Positions 28,986-39,337 of a DNA stretch of 64,000 nucleotides are shown piece after piece (the first letter of the stretch is position 1; every line of letters starts with the position of its first letter). The translations under genes were made by a program, and so were the position numbers. The notes under the pieces are model-generated. The model made no database searches. It was not told the origin of the DNA and was given only the letters and a program-made list of their open reading frames with translations. Source of the stretch: Janthinobacterium sp. TB1-E2 (lineage in GTDB: Bacteria > Pseudomonadota > Gammaproteobacteria > Burkholderiales > Burkholderiaceae_D); NCBI RefSeq assembly GCF_036885605.1, contig NZ_CP142523.1, positions 992,001-1,056,000 of the forward strand. The letters are read 5' to 3'.

Positions 28986-29615
28986 TTATTTGGCGGCATT
29001 GACGCTGCCGATGCCGGCGATCGACTTGTGCACGATCTTCGGCTTGCCGTAGTAGGTCAGTTCGCCCATGCCGCGCACCACGGCGTTCAGCTCGCCCGAG
29101 GAATACACCTTGACGGAGCCGATGCCTTCGAAATTCACATCGACGTTTTTCGCCAGCAAGGCTTTCGTATCGACTTCGCCCACGCCTTGCGCCTTCAGGC
29201 GCAGCCAGTCGACCTGGCCATCGGCGGCCAGGCGGCCCGCGCCCTTGTAGCTGATGTCGACCCGGGGGCCATTGAGCTTGGTGAGGATTTTTTCGCCCGC
29301 GCCTTCCGCGATCAGCTTGCGCAAGGTGGGCATGGTGATGATGATGCGCGGGTCGCCCTCGGTCTTCTTGATGTCCTTGTCCTTCATGGAAATTTTCAGC
29401 TCGCCATCGACCACTTCCGTGATGACGCCGCTGAGGAATTTCTGGTCGCCGCGCAGCAGCAGGCTTTGCTCCTTGCCCGATTCCACTTCGATGCTGATGG
29501 GGCCGCGGATGTCGATGGCGTTGAAGGCGGCTACCGTGCGGGTTTGCTCGTCCGCATGCGCGAGGGCCGAGAGGCAGGCGAGGGACAGGACTGACAACAG
29601 GAACAGAGGACGCAT
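28986..29615 (-). CDS. head GIN domain protein (DUF2807), exported
   Basis: A 209-residue protein from the ATG at 29615, giving a signal peptide (MRPLFLLSVLSLACLSALAHA). The mature part is a right-handed beta-helix-like head-GIN domain: the opening TRTVAAFNAIDIRGPISIEVESG is diagnostic, followed by repeated short strands each with a Gly (AEGAGEK, YKGAGRL, AQGVGEV, FEGIGSV, VRGMGEL, IAGIGSV). These proteins are annotated as putative autotransporter-like adhesins, but the function is unproven. The location is periplasm or surface. A 12-bp palindrome (29650-29661) lies 35 bp upstream of the start. Confidence 0.88.
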   Translation of the reverse strand: MRPLFLLSVLSLACLSALAHADEQTRTVAAFNAIDIRGPISIEVESGKEQSLLLRGDQKFLSGVITEVVDGELKISMKDKDIKKTEGDPRIIITMPTLRKLIAEGAGEKILTKLNGPRVDISYKGAGRLAADGQVDWLRLKAQGVGEVDTKALLAKNVDVNFEGIGSVKVYSSGELNAVVRGMGELTYYGKPKIVHKSIAGIGSVNAAK

Positions 29616-29649
29616 GGCGGTTTCCTTGAGTAGTTGATCAGTGTATTCT

Positions 29650-29661
29650 ATGTTGCAACAT
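29650..29661. promoter_or_regulatory. palindrome upstream of the head-GIN gene
   Basis: ATGTTGCAACAT, a perfect 12-bp palindrome, 35 bp before the start codon and next to TAGAAT (a possible -10 on the minus strand). Possible operator; tentative. Confidence 0.35.
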
Positions 29662-29790
29662 CTCCAAGGGGGAGAAATTTGCGATGAACGGCACAAATCG
29701 CGGTGCCGATGACACGCCGCGGCCGGCCAGCCGCGCGCCCGGCAAGGCGCCGTTGGTCTATGCTATGGCGTACCGCGTCCTGGAGACCAG

Positions 29791-30348
29791 ATGAAAAATT
29801 ACCACAAAGAAGATTATCCCGTCGCCGATATCCGGCGCTTCCTCGAACCGGGGCCGGTGGTGCTTGTCAGTTCAACCTGGCAGGGCGAAAGCGACGTCAT
29901 GACCATGGCCTGGCACATGCTGATGGAATTCACGCCATCGTTGCTGGGCTGCTTTATTTCCGACGCGAACCACAGCTATGAAATGATCAAGCGCAGCATG
30001 GAGTGCGTGATCAACCTGCCCACGGCCGACATGGTCGACCAGGTGGTCGCCATCGGCAATTGCAGCGGTGAAGACACGGACAAGTTCACGGCCTTCGGCC
30101 TGACACCGCAACCAGCCGAGCTGGTGGGCGCGCCCCTGATCGCCGAGTGCTACGCCAACTTCGAATGCAAGCTGGCCCAGGTGGCGGGCAATCCGAAAGG
30201 CGGCTTCTTCATCTTCGAGTGCGTGAAAGCCCACGTGGCCACCTCGCCCAAGCTGCCGGAAACGTTACATTACCGCGGCAACGGCGAGTTCATGGTGTCG
30301 GGCCGGACCATCAGCCGCAAGAGCTTGATGAAGCCAGAAATGTCGTAG
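29791..30348 (+). CDS. flavin reductase family protein
   Basis: A 185-residue FMN-binding split-barrel protein of the flavin reductase-like group (FlaRed/DUF447-like). It has the PGPVVLVSSTWQGESDVMTMAWHM opening, with the flavin-contacting strand-turn. The middle ANHSYEMIKRSMECVINLP and GNCSGEDTDKFTAFGLT blocks are typical of the family that handles NAD(P)H-dependent flavin or flavin-bound substrates. A GGAG site precedes the ATG. There is no signal peptide and no partner monooxygenase alongside, so the physiological role is unknown. A palindromic repeat begins just after the stop. Confidence 0.88.
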   Translation: MKNYHKEDYPVADIRRFLEPGPVVLVSSTWQGESDVMTMAWHMLMEFTPSLLGCFISDANHSYEMIKRSMECVINLPTADMVDQVVAIGNCSGEDTDKFTAFGLTPQPAELVGAPLIAECYANFECKLAQVAGNPKGGFFIFECVKAHVATSPKLPETLHYRGNGEFMVSGRTISRKSLMKPEMS

Positions 30349-30353
30349 GTCGG

Positions 30354-30394
30354 CGTAGGTCGGATTAGGCGCAAGGCGCCGTAATCCGACACCA
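30354..30394. repeat. palindromic extragenic repeat, copy C
   Basis: GTAGGTCGGATTAGGCGC...GGCGCCGTAATCCGAC, followed by ACCACCGTTGGCC, which matches the flanks of copies A and B2. A second partial GTAGGTCGG directly precedes it. It lies between the convergent flavin reductase and gdhA genes. Confidence 0.8.
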
Positions 30395-30408
30395 CCGTTG
30401 GCCGATGA

Positions 30409-31752
<1,344 letters not shown>

Positions 31753-31892
31753 CAGAATTCCATGGAGGTAATCGGTTATTTGGGCAACTATCATCGCAGA
31801 TTTTGCACAAAAATGGTGCGGAAATTTGGTTTTGAGGGGTTTCTGCTACATTGTGGGGATTTTTTGGACACTGCGGCCGATGCGAGCCGTAA

Positions 31893-31926
31893 ACGACAAC
31901 GCCAACCCGAAGGCTGGCGTTGTCGT
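31893..31926. terminator. strong hairpin after the DUF819 gene
   Basis: Perfect 12-bp arms ACGACAACGCCA and TGGCGTTGTCGT around a short CC-CGAA-GG inner stem. It lies 39 bp beyond the DUF819 stop on the minus strand and upstream of gdhA. The T-tract is short. Confidence 0.75.
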
Positions 31927-31964
31927 CATTCTTGCGTGCCTGGCTGGTCAAGCCAGGACAGGGA

Positions 31965-33212
31965 TCACCCCGCCATGCCGCGCAGGATCAAGCCCGTGAT
32001 GTAGGCACCGTAGGTGCCCAGTGCGTAGCCCAGCACGGCCAGCAGCACGCCGACGGGCGCCAGCGAAGGGTGGAAGGCGCTGGCGATGACGGGGGCCGAG
32101 GCGGCGCCGCCAATGTTCGCTTGCGATCCCACGGCCATGAAGAACAGAGGGGCGCGGATCAGCTTGGCGACGAGCAGCATCAGGCCGCCATGCACGGCGA
32201 TCCAGATCAGGCCCAGCAGGAACAGGAAAGGCTTGTCGAACAGGGCTTTCAAGTCCATGTGCATGCCGATGGTTGCCACCAGCACGTACAGCATGGCCGA
32301 GCCGATGGTCGAGGCGCCCGCGCCTTCCAGGCTGCGTGCTTTGGTAAAGCTGAGCAGCAGGCCGAAGGTGGTGGCGAGCACGACGATCCAGAAGAAGTTC
32401 GACGTCAGGCTGTAGTCCTGCAAGCGCCATGCGGCCGGCAGGGTGCTGATCCAGCTGATGATGGGACCGGCCAGGAAGTGCGACAGGCCCGTCACACCCA
32501 GGCCCACGCCGAGGATGATCATGATGTCGGTCAGGTTGGCTACGCGCGCGTGCTGGGCGCGGTAGCTTTCGATGCTGTCCTTGAGCGCATTGATGGCAGT
32601 CAAGTCTGCACCCGTCCAGCGGTCGAAGGCGCCCGCGCGGCCGGCCAGGAACAGCAGCACGGCCGTCCAGACGTTGGCCACCAGCACGTCGACGGCGACA
32701 AACTGGCCAAACATGGTGGCATCCACTTCAAACACTTCCTTCATGGCCGCCTGGTTGGCGCCGCCGCCTATCCACGAGCCGGCCACGGTGGTCATGCCGC
32801 GCCAGGTGTCGCCGGCCACCGTTTCCGGGTGTATCAAACGCAAGGCTTCGAACGAGACGAGGGCGCCCAGCATCACACCCAGCGTGCCTGTCAAAAACAT
32901 GATGATGGCCTTGGGGCCGAGGCGGATGATGCCGCCGAAATCGATGGCCACGCACAGCAGGACCAGCGCGCTGGGCAGCAGGTAATCGCGCGCCACGGCG
33001 TACAGGCCGGACGCATTGCCGTCGATGATGCCGAAGGTATTGAGCAGCGCCGGGATCAAATAGCACATCAGCAGCGACGGGATATACGTGTAGAACTTTT
33101 TCCAGAAGCCGTCTGGGCGGGAAGCGCTCCAGAAGACGGCTCCCAGGGTCATGGCGAGCAGGCCGAGGACGACGGCGTCATTGGTGATCAGGGCGGGTGT
33201 GGCAGGTGGCAT
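31965..33212 (-). CDS. DUF819 family integral membrane protein
   Basis: A 415-residue, very hydrophobic protein with about ten predicted transmembrane segments in two inverted halves. Signatures include WIGGGANQAAMKEVF and SQANIGGAASAPVIASAFHPSLAPVGVLLA near the C-terminus; the latter Asn-Ile-Gly-Gly/Pro-rich re-entrant element is typical of DUF819/YjcL-like secondary transporters. The substrate is not known. The longer N-terminal half carries a soluble loop of about 60 residues (ADLTAINALKDSIESYRAQHAR). It stands alone, with a hairpin terminator after it and an AT-rich 183-bp gap before the U32 gene. Confidence 0.88.
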   Translation of the reverse strand: MPPATPALITNDAVVLGLLAMTLGAVFWSASRPDGFWKKFYTYIPSLLMCYLIPALLNTFGIIDGNASGLYAVARDYLLPSALVLLCVAIDFGGIIRLGPKAIIMFLTGTLGVMLGALVSFEALRLIHPETVAGDTWRGMTTVAGSWIGGGANQAAMKEVFEVDATMFGQFVAVDVLVANVWTAVLLFLAGRAGAFDRWTGADLTAINALKDSIESYRAQHARVANLTDIMIILGVGLGVTGLSHFLAGPIISWISTLPAAWRLQDYSLTSNFFWIVVLATTFGLLLSFTKARSLEGAGASTIGSAMLYVLVATIGMHMDLKALFDKPFLFLLGLIWIAVHGGLMLLVAKLIRAPLFFMAVGSQANIGGAASAPVIASAFHPSLAPVGVLLAVLGYALGTYGAYITGLILRGMAG

Positions 33213-33395
33213 CGGGGATTCCGGTGAACGTGTCAGGGACGCACGGGATGCCGATAAGGCCCCCGGGCGCGGGTGGCCGTATCGTATAGCAATGTTGAAG
33301 CCTAAACAAATTATTTAGGTAGTGCCAGCCGGAATTTTTCTTGTCAAATCAAACACTTGTAGACTGCTTCGCTACCCCGCGCAGCAGACTGGCGG

Positions 33396-34757
33396 TTACA
33401 AATAACGGGCCAGCAAGGCCTTGTCGAGAGCGCCGTCAAGTTCGATGCGCACGAAGTGGCCGCTGCCGGGCGCCACCTGGATCTCTTTGCCGTCATCGCT
33501 GAGCATGCGGGTAATGGTGACGTCGCGGTTGCCGCCCGGATGCACGGCCTCGATGCGGTCGCCCACGGCGAAGCGGTTTTTCACTTCCACCCTGGCCCAG
33601 CCGTCCGCCACGCCCAGCACGTCGCCCACGTACTGGCTGCGGTCCGCCTCGGACGCGCCGCGCATGTAGTTCTGGTGCGCCTGCGTGTGGTGGCGCTGGT
33701 AAAAGCCGTCCGTGTAGCCGCGGTTGGCCAGGCCTTGCAGCTGGCCCAAGAGGCTGATATCGAAGGGGCGGCCCGCGACGGCGTCATCGATGGCCTGGCG
33801 GTAGACTTGCGCGGTGCGCGCCGCGTAGTACAGCGACTTGGTGCGGCCCTCGACCTTCAGCGAATCGACGCCGATTTTCACCAGGCGCTCGATATGCTCG
33901 ACGGCGCGCAAGTCCTTCGAATTCATGATGTAGGTGCCGTGCTCGTCTTCGAGTATCGGCATCAGCTGGCCCGGGCGCTGGGCTTCTTCAATCAGATAGG
34001 GCTGGTCGGCCAGCGGGTGGCGCGGTTGCTGGTGCAGGGCGGAAAACGCATTGTTGTCCGCCTCGGCCAGCGCCTGGTGAAATTCCAGCGGCACCACCTG
34101 CATGCCGCCCAGGTCGCCGCTGGCGTCTTCGGACGCGTTTTTCACCTTGTAATCCCAGCGGCAGGAATTCGTGCAGGTGCCCTGGTTCGGGTCGCGGTGG
34201 TTGAAATAACCGGACAGCAGGCAACGGCCCGAATAGGCGATGCACAGCGCGCCGTGAACGAAGACCTCGAGCTCCATTTCCGGGCAGCGCTGGCGGATTT
34301 CCTCGATCTCGTCGAGCGACAGTTCGCGAGATAAAATCACGCGCGTCAAGCCCATGCGGTGCCAGAACTTGACGTCGGCCCAGTTGACGGCGTTCGCCTG
34401 CACGGACAGGTGTACGGGGACGTCCGGCCACTTGTCGCGCACCATCATGATCAGGCCCGGGTCGGCCATGATCAGCGCGTCGGGGCGCATGGCGATCACC
34501 GGTTCCATGTCGCGCAAATACGTTTTCAGCTTGGCGTTGTGGGCGAAGATATTGCTGGCGACAAAGAACTGCTTGCCGCGCGCATGGGCGCCATCGATGC
34601 CCTCCTGCAAGGCTTGCAAGGTCGAAAAATCGTTATTGCGCACGCGCAAACTGTAGCGCGGCTGGCCCGCGTAGACGGCGTCGGCGCCATAGTCGAAGGC
34701 GGCGTGCATCTTGGCCAGGGAGCCGGCAGGCAGGAGGAGTTCGGGAGCGTGGCGCAT
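33396..34757 (-). CDS. trhP: U32 family peptidase-like tRNA hydroxylation protein TrhP
   Basis: A 453-residue protein, the same length as E. coli TrhP (YegQ) and very similar from the opening (PELLLPAGSLAKMHAAFDYGADAVYAGQPRYSLRVRNN) to the C-terminal beta domain. The Fe-S cluster cysteines lie in HGALCIAYSGRCLLSGY and NQGTCTNSCRW. The family was long called 'collagenase-like protease', but TrhP uses prephenate in the hydroxylation of U34 to ho5U in tRNA. It is therefore probably a cytoplasmic tRNA modification enzyme and not a protease. The symbol rests on the close resemblance to YegQ. It stands alone between intergenic gaps of 183 and 176 bp. Confidence 0.93.
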   Translation of the reverse strand: MRHAPELLLPAGSLAKMHAAFDYGADAVYAGQPRYSLRVRNNDFSTLQALQEGIDGAHARGKQFFVASNIFAHNAKLKTYLRDMEPVIAMRPDALIMADPGLIMMVRDKWPDVPVHLSVQANAVNWADVKFWHRMGLTRVILSRELSLDEIEEIRQRCPEMELEVFVHGALCIAYSGRCLLSGYFNHRDPNQGTCTNSCRWDYKVKNASEDASGDLGGMQVVPLEFHQALAEADNNAFSALHQQPRHPLADQPYLIEEAQRPGQLMPILEDEHGTYIMNSKDLRAVEHIERLVKIGVDSLKVEGRTKSLYYAARTAQVYRQAIDDAVAGRPFDISLLGQLQGLANRGYTDGFYQRHHTQAHQNYMRGASEADRSQYVGDVLGVADGWARVEVKNRFAVGDRIEAVHPGGNRDVTITRMLSDDGKEIQVAPGSGHFVRIELDGALDKALLARYL

Positions 34758-34933
34758 GGAGGATGGGCAAAGCCGGCGATCTTATGCTGGCTGGCCGCAT
34801 ATTGCATTGCCTTGGGTCAAGGGATTGACATCCGCTGCCGGCGTGCTCAGGCGTCAGGCGTTCAAGCCTGTGTCTCCCTGGTGCCGCTCGTGCAGGGATT
34901 GCGCTTTCAGCAACCGGCGCAAGTCCTGGCAGG

Positions 34934-35179
34934 CTAGTGCGCGTGCGCGGTCCCGCTGTTGCCGGCCTGTCCCGTCATGGGCAGGTGTTCGGGCGGCATG
35001 CCGTCCTTGAACAGTTGACGCAATTGCTGGCGCAGTTCCGGCGTGTCGTGGTGATGGTGTACCGAGACCGCGTGCTCCACGGCAATACCCAATAGCTCTT
35101 CCTCGCTATCGGCCGAGATGGCCACCGAGCAATGCGTGTCGCTTGGGAATTCCCGGCAATCGATGAATTTGCGCGTCAT
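34934..35179 (-). CDS. DUF1059 domain-containing small protein
   Basis: An 81-residue protein from the ATG at 35179 behind AAGGAG; the longer open frame (to 35209) has no ribosome site. The N-terminal FIDCREFPSDTHCSVAISADSEEELLGIAVEHAVSVHHH is the DUF1059 core, with two conserved Cys and a helix that ends in His residues. A His-rich tail (TAHAH) follows. The Cys/His pattern could bind metal; this is inference. Function is unknown. It lies between trhP and fadE, 66 bp after the latter, and may share its transcript. Confidence 0.85.
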   Translation of the reverse strand: MTRKFIDCREFPSDTHCSVAISADSEEELLGIAVEHAVSVHHHHDTPELRQQLRQLFKDGMPPEHLPMTGQAGNSGTAHAH

Positions 35180-35245
35180 GATCGACTCCTTTCCGAAAAG
35201 AGCGGGCACAGCACCCGCTCAATTCAGTATAGGCCGCAATCCGGC

Positions 35246-37609
35246 TCAGGCTGCGCGGCTGTTGATATTGGCCCCGTGCGCCTGCAAGTGTGTTGGTTGC
35301 GCCGCAGCGGGCGCAAAATCGTCGACCTGTATCAAGCCGTCGACCAAACGCGCATATTCCAGCAAGATATTGTGCTCCTGGCAGCTGACCGAGCCCGCCG
35401 CCTTGGCTGCGGCCAGCCACTGCTGCATGGCGGACAGGCTTTGTGGCAGGTGCCGCAGGGCCGCGCCTTCGGGCGTGTCTTTCAGGCGTTTTTCAATGTG
35501 CAGGACGTCGGGCAGCAAGGCCAGGGCCCGCTCGGCGCAGGCTACGGGATCGCCGCCTTGGTTGCCCTCGCTGGATACATAACCGTCGGCCAGCAGGCGT
35601 TCGCGGTCGGCGCCCGGCGTTTGCAGGGCCAGCGCCACCTCGCTGCCCAGTTCGTCGGAAGGCGGACGGTGGGGCAAGCCAAACGGGAACAGCAAGGTGC
35701 GCAGCAGCACGGCCAGCACGCGCGCGGGGAAATTGTCGAGCACGCCCGTCAAGCCCTGCTGCGCCTTGACCAGCGCATCTTGCAGCGACCAGTGCACATA
35801 GGGCCGGTCGGCCTCGGGCCGGCCATCGTCTTCGTAGCGCTTCAGCACGGCTGACGCCAGATATAACTGCGCCAGCACATCGCCCAGGCGGGCGGACAGC
35901 CGCTCGCGGCGTTTGAGTTCGCCGCCGAGCACGAACATTGACATATCCGTCATGACGGCAAACGCCGTCGACAGCCGCGTCAGGGCGCGGTAGTAGGGCG
36001 CCAGTGCGGGCGCGCTGGCGTCGGGCACGGCCGCCAGGCGCGCGCCGCCCAGTCCGTACCACAGGCCCCTGGCCAGGTTGCCCAGTACAAAGCCGACGTG
36101 GCCAAAGAAGGCCGCATCGAAATCGCGCAAGGCCTTGCGGCCGTCGCTTTCGCTGACGGCGGCCATTTCCCTGAGCACATACGGATGCGCGCGGATGGCG
36201 CCCTGGCCGAAGATGATCAGGCTGCGCGTGAGGATGTTGGCCCCTTCGACCGTGATCGCGATGGGAATTTGCTGGTAGGCGCTGGCCAGGAAATTGTTGG
36301 GTCCGATGCAGATGCCCTTGCCGCCGAGAATATCCATGCCGTCATTGACGAGCGCGCGGCCCCGTTCCGTGACGTGGTATTTGACGATGGCGGAAATGAC
36401 GGCCGGCTTTTCGCCCAGGTCGACGGCGTGCGCGGCCAGGGTGCGGGCCGCATCCATCAGGTACAGGTTGGCGCCCATGCGGGCCAGCGCTTCCTGCACC
36501 CCTTCGAATTTGCCGATCGGCATGTTGAACTGGCGCCGCACGGCCGCATACGCGCCGGTGCCGCGCACGGCCATCTTGCCCATGCCCACACTGGACGAGG
36601 GCAGCGAAATGGCGCGCCCGGCTGCCAGGCACTCCATCAGCATGCGCCAGCCTTTGCCCACTTGCGCCTGGCCGCCGATGACCCAGTCGATGGGGATGAA
36701 CACATCGTTGCCCGACGTGGGGCCGTTCTGGAAGACGGCGTTCAAGGGATGGTGGCGGCGGCCGATCACGACGCCGTCGTGGCTGGCGGGGATCAGGGCG
36801 CAAGTGATGCCCGGTGCATCGTTGCCGGACAGCAGATGCTCGGGGTCGCTGGTCTGGAACGCCAGCCCCAGCAAGGTCGCCACAGGCGCCAGGGTGATGT
36901 AGCGCTTGTTCCAGGTGAGGCGGAAACCGAGGGTGGCGCGGCCCTCATGCATGCCCATGCACACCACGCCCAGGTCGGGAATGGCGGCCGCATCGGAACC
37001 CGCGTACGGGCTGGTCAGGGCGAAGCAGGGAATCTCGGTGCCGTTGGCCAGGCGTGGCAAATAATGGTTTTTCTGTTCTTCTGTGCCGTAGTGCAGCAGC
37101 AGTTCGGCCGGTCCCAGCGAGTTGGGCACCATCACGGTCACGGCCAGCGCCGAACATCGGCTCGACAATTTCATCACCACTTGCGAATGCATGTAGGCGG
37201 AGAATTGCTTGCCGCCATATTGCTTCGGGATAATCATGCCGAGGAAACCTTGCGCCTTCATGTAGTCCCACGCCTGGGATGGCAAATCCTGCGCCTGCTG
37301 CGTTTCCCAGTCGTTGACCAGTTCGCACAGCCGCTCGACGTCGTGCTCAAGAAAGTGGCGCTCCTCGGCCGTGAGCGTGGCGCGTCCATAGCTCAGCAGC
37401 TTGGGCCAGTCGGGTTTGCCGGAAAACAGGTCCGCATCCCACCACGTGGTACCGGCTTCGAGCGCGTCGCGCTCCGTGTCGGACATCGTCGGCAAGATGC
37501 GCTTGAACAGGGCCAGCAGGTGTGGGGTAATCAGGGCGCGGCGCACGGGGCCGGGCGCGAACAGTACAACCAGGCCCAGCAGGGCCACCACCAGTATGAT
37601 CGTCAGCAT
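35246..37609 (-). CDS. fadE: acyl-CoA dehydrogenase, FadE type
   Basis: A 787-residue protein from the ATG at 37609, which follows AGGGAG. An N-terminal hydrophobic anchor (MLTIILVVALLGLVVLFAPGP) precedes the acyl-CoA dehydrogenase core with the N-terminal helical domain (KAQGFLGMIIPKQYGGKQFSAY), the FAD-binding beta domain (CFALTSPYAGSDAAA, a variant of the usual T-E-P-x-A-G-S-D) and the C-terminal helical domain (VNDGMDILGGKGICIGPNNFLAS). The long extra C-terminal region (DUF1974) marks the FadE branch. It performs the first step of fatty acid beta-oxidation at the inner membrane. No fadR or other fad genes are adjacent. Confidence 0.94.
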   Translation of the reverse strand: MLTIILVVALLGLVVLFAPGPVRRALITPHLLALFKRILPTMSDTERDALEAGTTWWDADLFSGKPDWPKLLSYGRATLTAEERHFLEHDVERLCELVNDWETQQAQDLPSQAWDYMKAQGFLGMIIPKQYGGKQFSAYMHSQVVMKLSSRCSALAVTVMVPNSLGPAELLLHYGTEEQKNHYLPRLANGTEIPCFALTSPYAGSDAAAIPDLGVVCMGMHEGRATLGFRLTWNKRYITLAPVATLLGLAFQTSDPEHLLSGNDAPGITCALIPASHDGVVIGRRHHPLNAVFQNGPTSGNDVFIPIDWVIGGQAQVGKGWRMLMECLAAGRAISLPSSSVGMGKMAVRGTGAYAAVRRQFNMPIGKFEGVQEALARMGANLYLMDAARTLAAHAVDLGEKPAVISAIVKYHVTERGRALVNDGMDILGGKGICIGPNNFLASAYQQIPIAITVEGANILTRSLIIFGQGAIRAHPYVLREMAAVSESDGRKALRDFDAAFFGHVGFVLGNLARGLWYGLGGARLAAVPDASAPALAPYYRALTRLSTAFAVMTDMSMFVLGGELKRRERLSARLGDVLAQLYLASAVLKRYEDDGRPEADRPYVHWSLQDALVKAQQGLTGVLDNFPARVLAVLLRTLLFPFGLPHRPPSDELGSEVALALQTPGADRERLLADGYVSSEGNQGGDPVACAERALALLPDVLHIEKRLKDTPEGAALRHLPQSLSAMQQWLAAAKAAGSVSCQEHNILLEYARLVDGLIQVDDFAPAAAQPTHLQAHGANINSRAA

Positions 37610-37682
37610 GCGATATCTCCCTGTGTAATGAGAACAGGGTAGGCCGTTATGGCCGATGTTACTGTGCGGTACAGCGCATACG

Positions 37683-37713
37683 CACAACGCCAACCGCAGG
37701 GGTTGGCGTTGTG
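37683..37713. terminator. hairpin after the collagen-like lipoprotein gene
   Basis: Perfect 13-bp arms CACAACGCCAACC and GGTTGGCGTTGTG with a 5-base loop. It lies 20 bp beyond the stop at 37733 and between two minus-strand genes. Confidence 0.8.
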
Positions 37714-37732
37714 GTGTCAGGCGTAAAGCGTA

Positions 37733-38065
37733 TTAGCGTTGTGGAACGACAATCACCGTGTCGCCCGTCTTGCCTTTGGCGCCGTCGTCGCCCTTGGCAC
37801 CATCGTTGCCTTGTGCTCCAGTGGCGCCCTTGGCGCCGTCATATCCGGCGGCACCGCTGTCGCCGGTCTGTCCCGTGGCGCCGGTGGCACCGGTCGCGCC
37901 GGCAGGGGCTTCAGCGCCCGTGGCACCCGTCGCGCCGGCAGGACCAGGCGCGCCGGCAGGGCCGGGAACGACTTGTATGACGGTGGGTGCGGGTGGTGCT
38001 TCGCGCTGGCAAGCCGTCAGGGCAAGGGTAGAGGCGAGCGCGAGCAATATCAGGGTAGTTTTCAT
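37733..38065 (-). CDS. collagen-like repeat lipoprotein
   Basis: A 110-residue protein with a lipoprotein signal peptide ([19 protein letters not shown]; acylated Cys19). The body from about 34 to 101 is almost entirely Gly-X-Y triplets ([20 protein letters not shown], then [20 protein letters not shown] and [16 protein letters not shown]) with one interruption at AEAPA. A short hydrophobic tail (DTVIVVPQR) follows. Bacterial collagen-like sequences form triple helices without hydroxyproline. A surface or periplasmic trimeric stalk anchored in a membrane is likely. Such repeats vary in number between strains. A hairpin terminator follows. Confidence 0.9.
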   Translation of the reverse strand: MKTTLILLALASTLALTACQREAPPAPTVIQVVPGPAGAPGPAGATGATGAEAPAGATGATGATGQTGDSGAAGYDGAKGATGAQGNDGAKGDDGAKGKTGDTVIVVPQR

Positions 38066-38301
38066 GATGCATCCTTTGGCAGTGTGCCGTAATGTACGGA
38101 ACGGCTCGACGGCGTCGGGCGCGAGTTTCGCATGGCGGTGTAGCGGGGAGAACTGGCCAGGTGGCCGTTGCGCCGTGTCGCGCAGGGCGCTGGCGGCGGG
38201 AAGGGTGTGTGGTCTGCCTGCAGCATGGGCTCTTGGGCTGCTGCAGTCCGTTCGTTTGCGTACACAGCGGTGGGGCAGGGGAGGTTTTGTGCAAAGGAAA
38301 A

Positions 38302-38332
38302 CAAAAAAGCCAACCCGAAGGTTGGCTTTTTG
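38302..38332 (-). terminator. terminator of tRNA-Phe copy 1
   Basis: AAAAAAGCCAACC and GGTTGGCTTTTT arms with CGAA loop, 20 bp beyond the 3' end of the tRNA on the minus strand. U-tracts appear in both directions. Confidence 0.85.
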
Positions 38333-38351
38333 CTATGTACTGCTGAATTCT

Positions 38352-38427
38352 TGGTGGCCCGGGGCGGAATCGAACCACCGACACAAGGATTTTCAATCCT
38401 CTGCTCTACCGACTGAGCTACCAGGCC
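38352..38427 (-). tRNA. tRNA-Phe (GAA), copy 1
   Basis: A 76-nt tRNA with CCA encoded. The acceptor arms GGCCTGG and CCGGGCC pair over 7 bp with one G-T. D-arm AGCTCAGTCGGTAGAGC, anticodon loop TTGAAAA (GAA = Phe) and the T-arm loop GGTTCGATTCC are clear. It is identical to the copy at 51309-51384. Confidence 0.97.
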
Positions 38428-38437
38428 AAGGCGGCGA

Positions 38438-38467
38438 ATTATAGCAGAAAGACTTTCTACCTGACCA
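38438..38467 (-). promoter_or_regulatory. promoter of tRNA-Phe copy 1
   Basis: On the minus strand TATAAT (38438-38443) with TGGTCA (38462-38467) 18 bp upstream. The -10 lies about 10 bases before the mature 5' end. Confidence 0.6.
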
Positions 38468-38546
38468 GAGCTAGCTGTGTTCAAATGCAACAGATGGCCA
38501 AAACATGGTGTTTTGGCATCCTTGTATGACCCGAAGGGATGTGGCG

Positions 38547-39317
38547 ATGCAGCGACGTATTGGAGTGCAGGGCCTGGCGGTGGCGGGCTTGTTCAGTTTG
38601 TTTTGCGGCGCGGCGCGGGCCGACGGGCTGGCCGATCTGACTGCGGCGCTGGCCCGATTGCAGGGTCAGATGCCGATCAAGGCGCAGGTCGAATCGAAAA
38701 GCTGGCGCCGTGAGGGCGAGGGCAAGGCGGCGGAAGAGGATAGCGGCCAAGCGACCGTCACTGTCGAGGGTGGACCGGCGGGCTTGCAAGTGCTTTACGG
38801 CAAGGACCTGCTGGCGAAAGTGGAAGCCGAGCAGCGCGCCAGGGTAAAGGATCCGAAGGTCAAGACGCCGATCGGCTTTGCGCTGGGAGAAATGAAGGCG
38901 ACGGAGTTGCGTTCCATGGTGTCGGCCGCGGACGTCTTGTCGCGCGAGATCGAGGAAGCCGTGTTCAGCGGCGAGAAGATGGATAGCTACAAGGGCAAGC
39001 CGGCGCGTCTGCTCAGCTTTACTTTGTCGCTCGACAAGGTGCCTGAGAAAGACCGCAAGTATGTGAAGAAGTTCGAAGGCGGCATCGAGGTGTGGATCGC
39101 CGCGGACGGCACGCCGCTGGCCAGCCATTTCCACTTTGACGTGAGCGGGCGCGCCTTTGTCGTCGTCAGCTTTACGCAAAAGTCGGACGAGACGCGCCAG
39201 TATGGCGTCAGCGGCGACCATTTATTGTTGCTGCGCAAGGAGAGCAAGAACACCACCTCGGGCGCGGGCGAGAGGGTGGAGAGCAAGATCGTCAAGACCC
39301 TGCAATTGCAATCCTGA
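38547..39317 (+). CDS. exported protein of unknown function
   Basis: A 256-residue protein from the ATG at 38547 behind AAGGGA, giving a signal peptide ending at GAARA (residue 25). The mature part is Lys/Glu-rich with regular strands: LLAKVEAEQRARVKDPKVKTPIGF, then a segment with KPARLLSFTLSLDKVPEKDRKYVKKFEGGIEVWIAADGTPLASHFHFDVSG, reminiscent of bacterial LolA-like or DUF-type beta-sheet chaperones, but I do not recognise a specific family. It is preceded by the tRNA-Phe and followed 20 bp later by the stop of a minus-strand lipoprotein gene. Confidence 0.75.
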   Translation: MQRRIGVQGLAVAGLFSLFCGAARADGLADLTAALARLQGQMPIKAQVESKSWRREGEGKAAEEDSGQATVTVEGGPAGLQVLYGKDLLAKVEAEQRARVKDPKVKTPIGFALGEMKATELRSMVSAADVLSREIEEAVFSGEKMDSYKGKPARLLSFTLSLDKVPEKDRKYVKKFEGGIEVWIAADGTPLASHFHFDVSGRAFVVVSFTQKSDETRQYGVSGDHLLLLRKESKNTTSGAGERVESKIVKTLQLQS

Positions 39318-39337
39318 CGTGTTGCCGGCACATTCGA

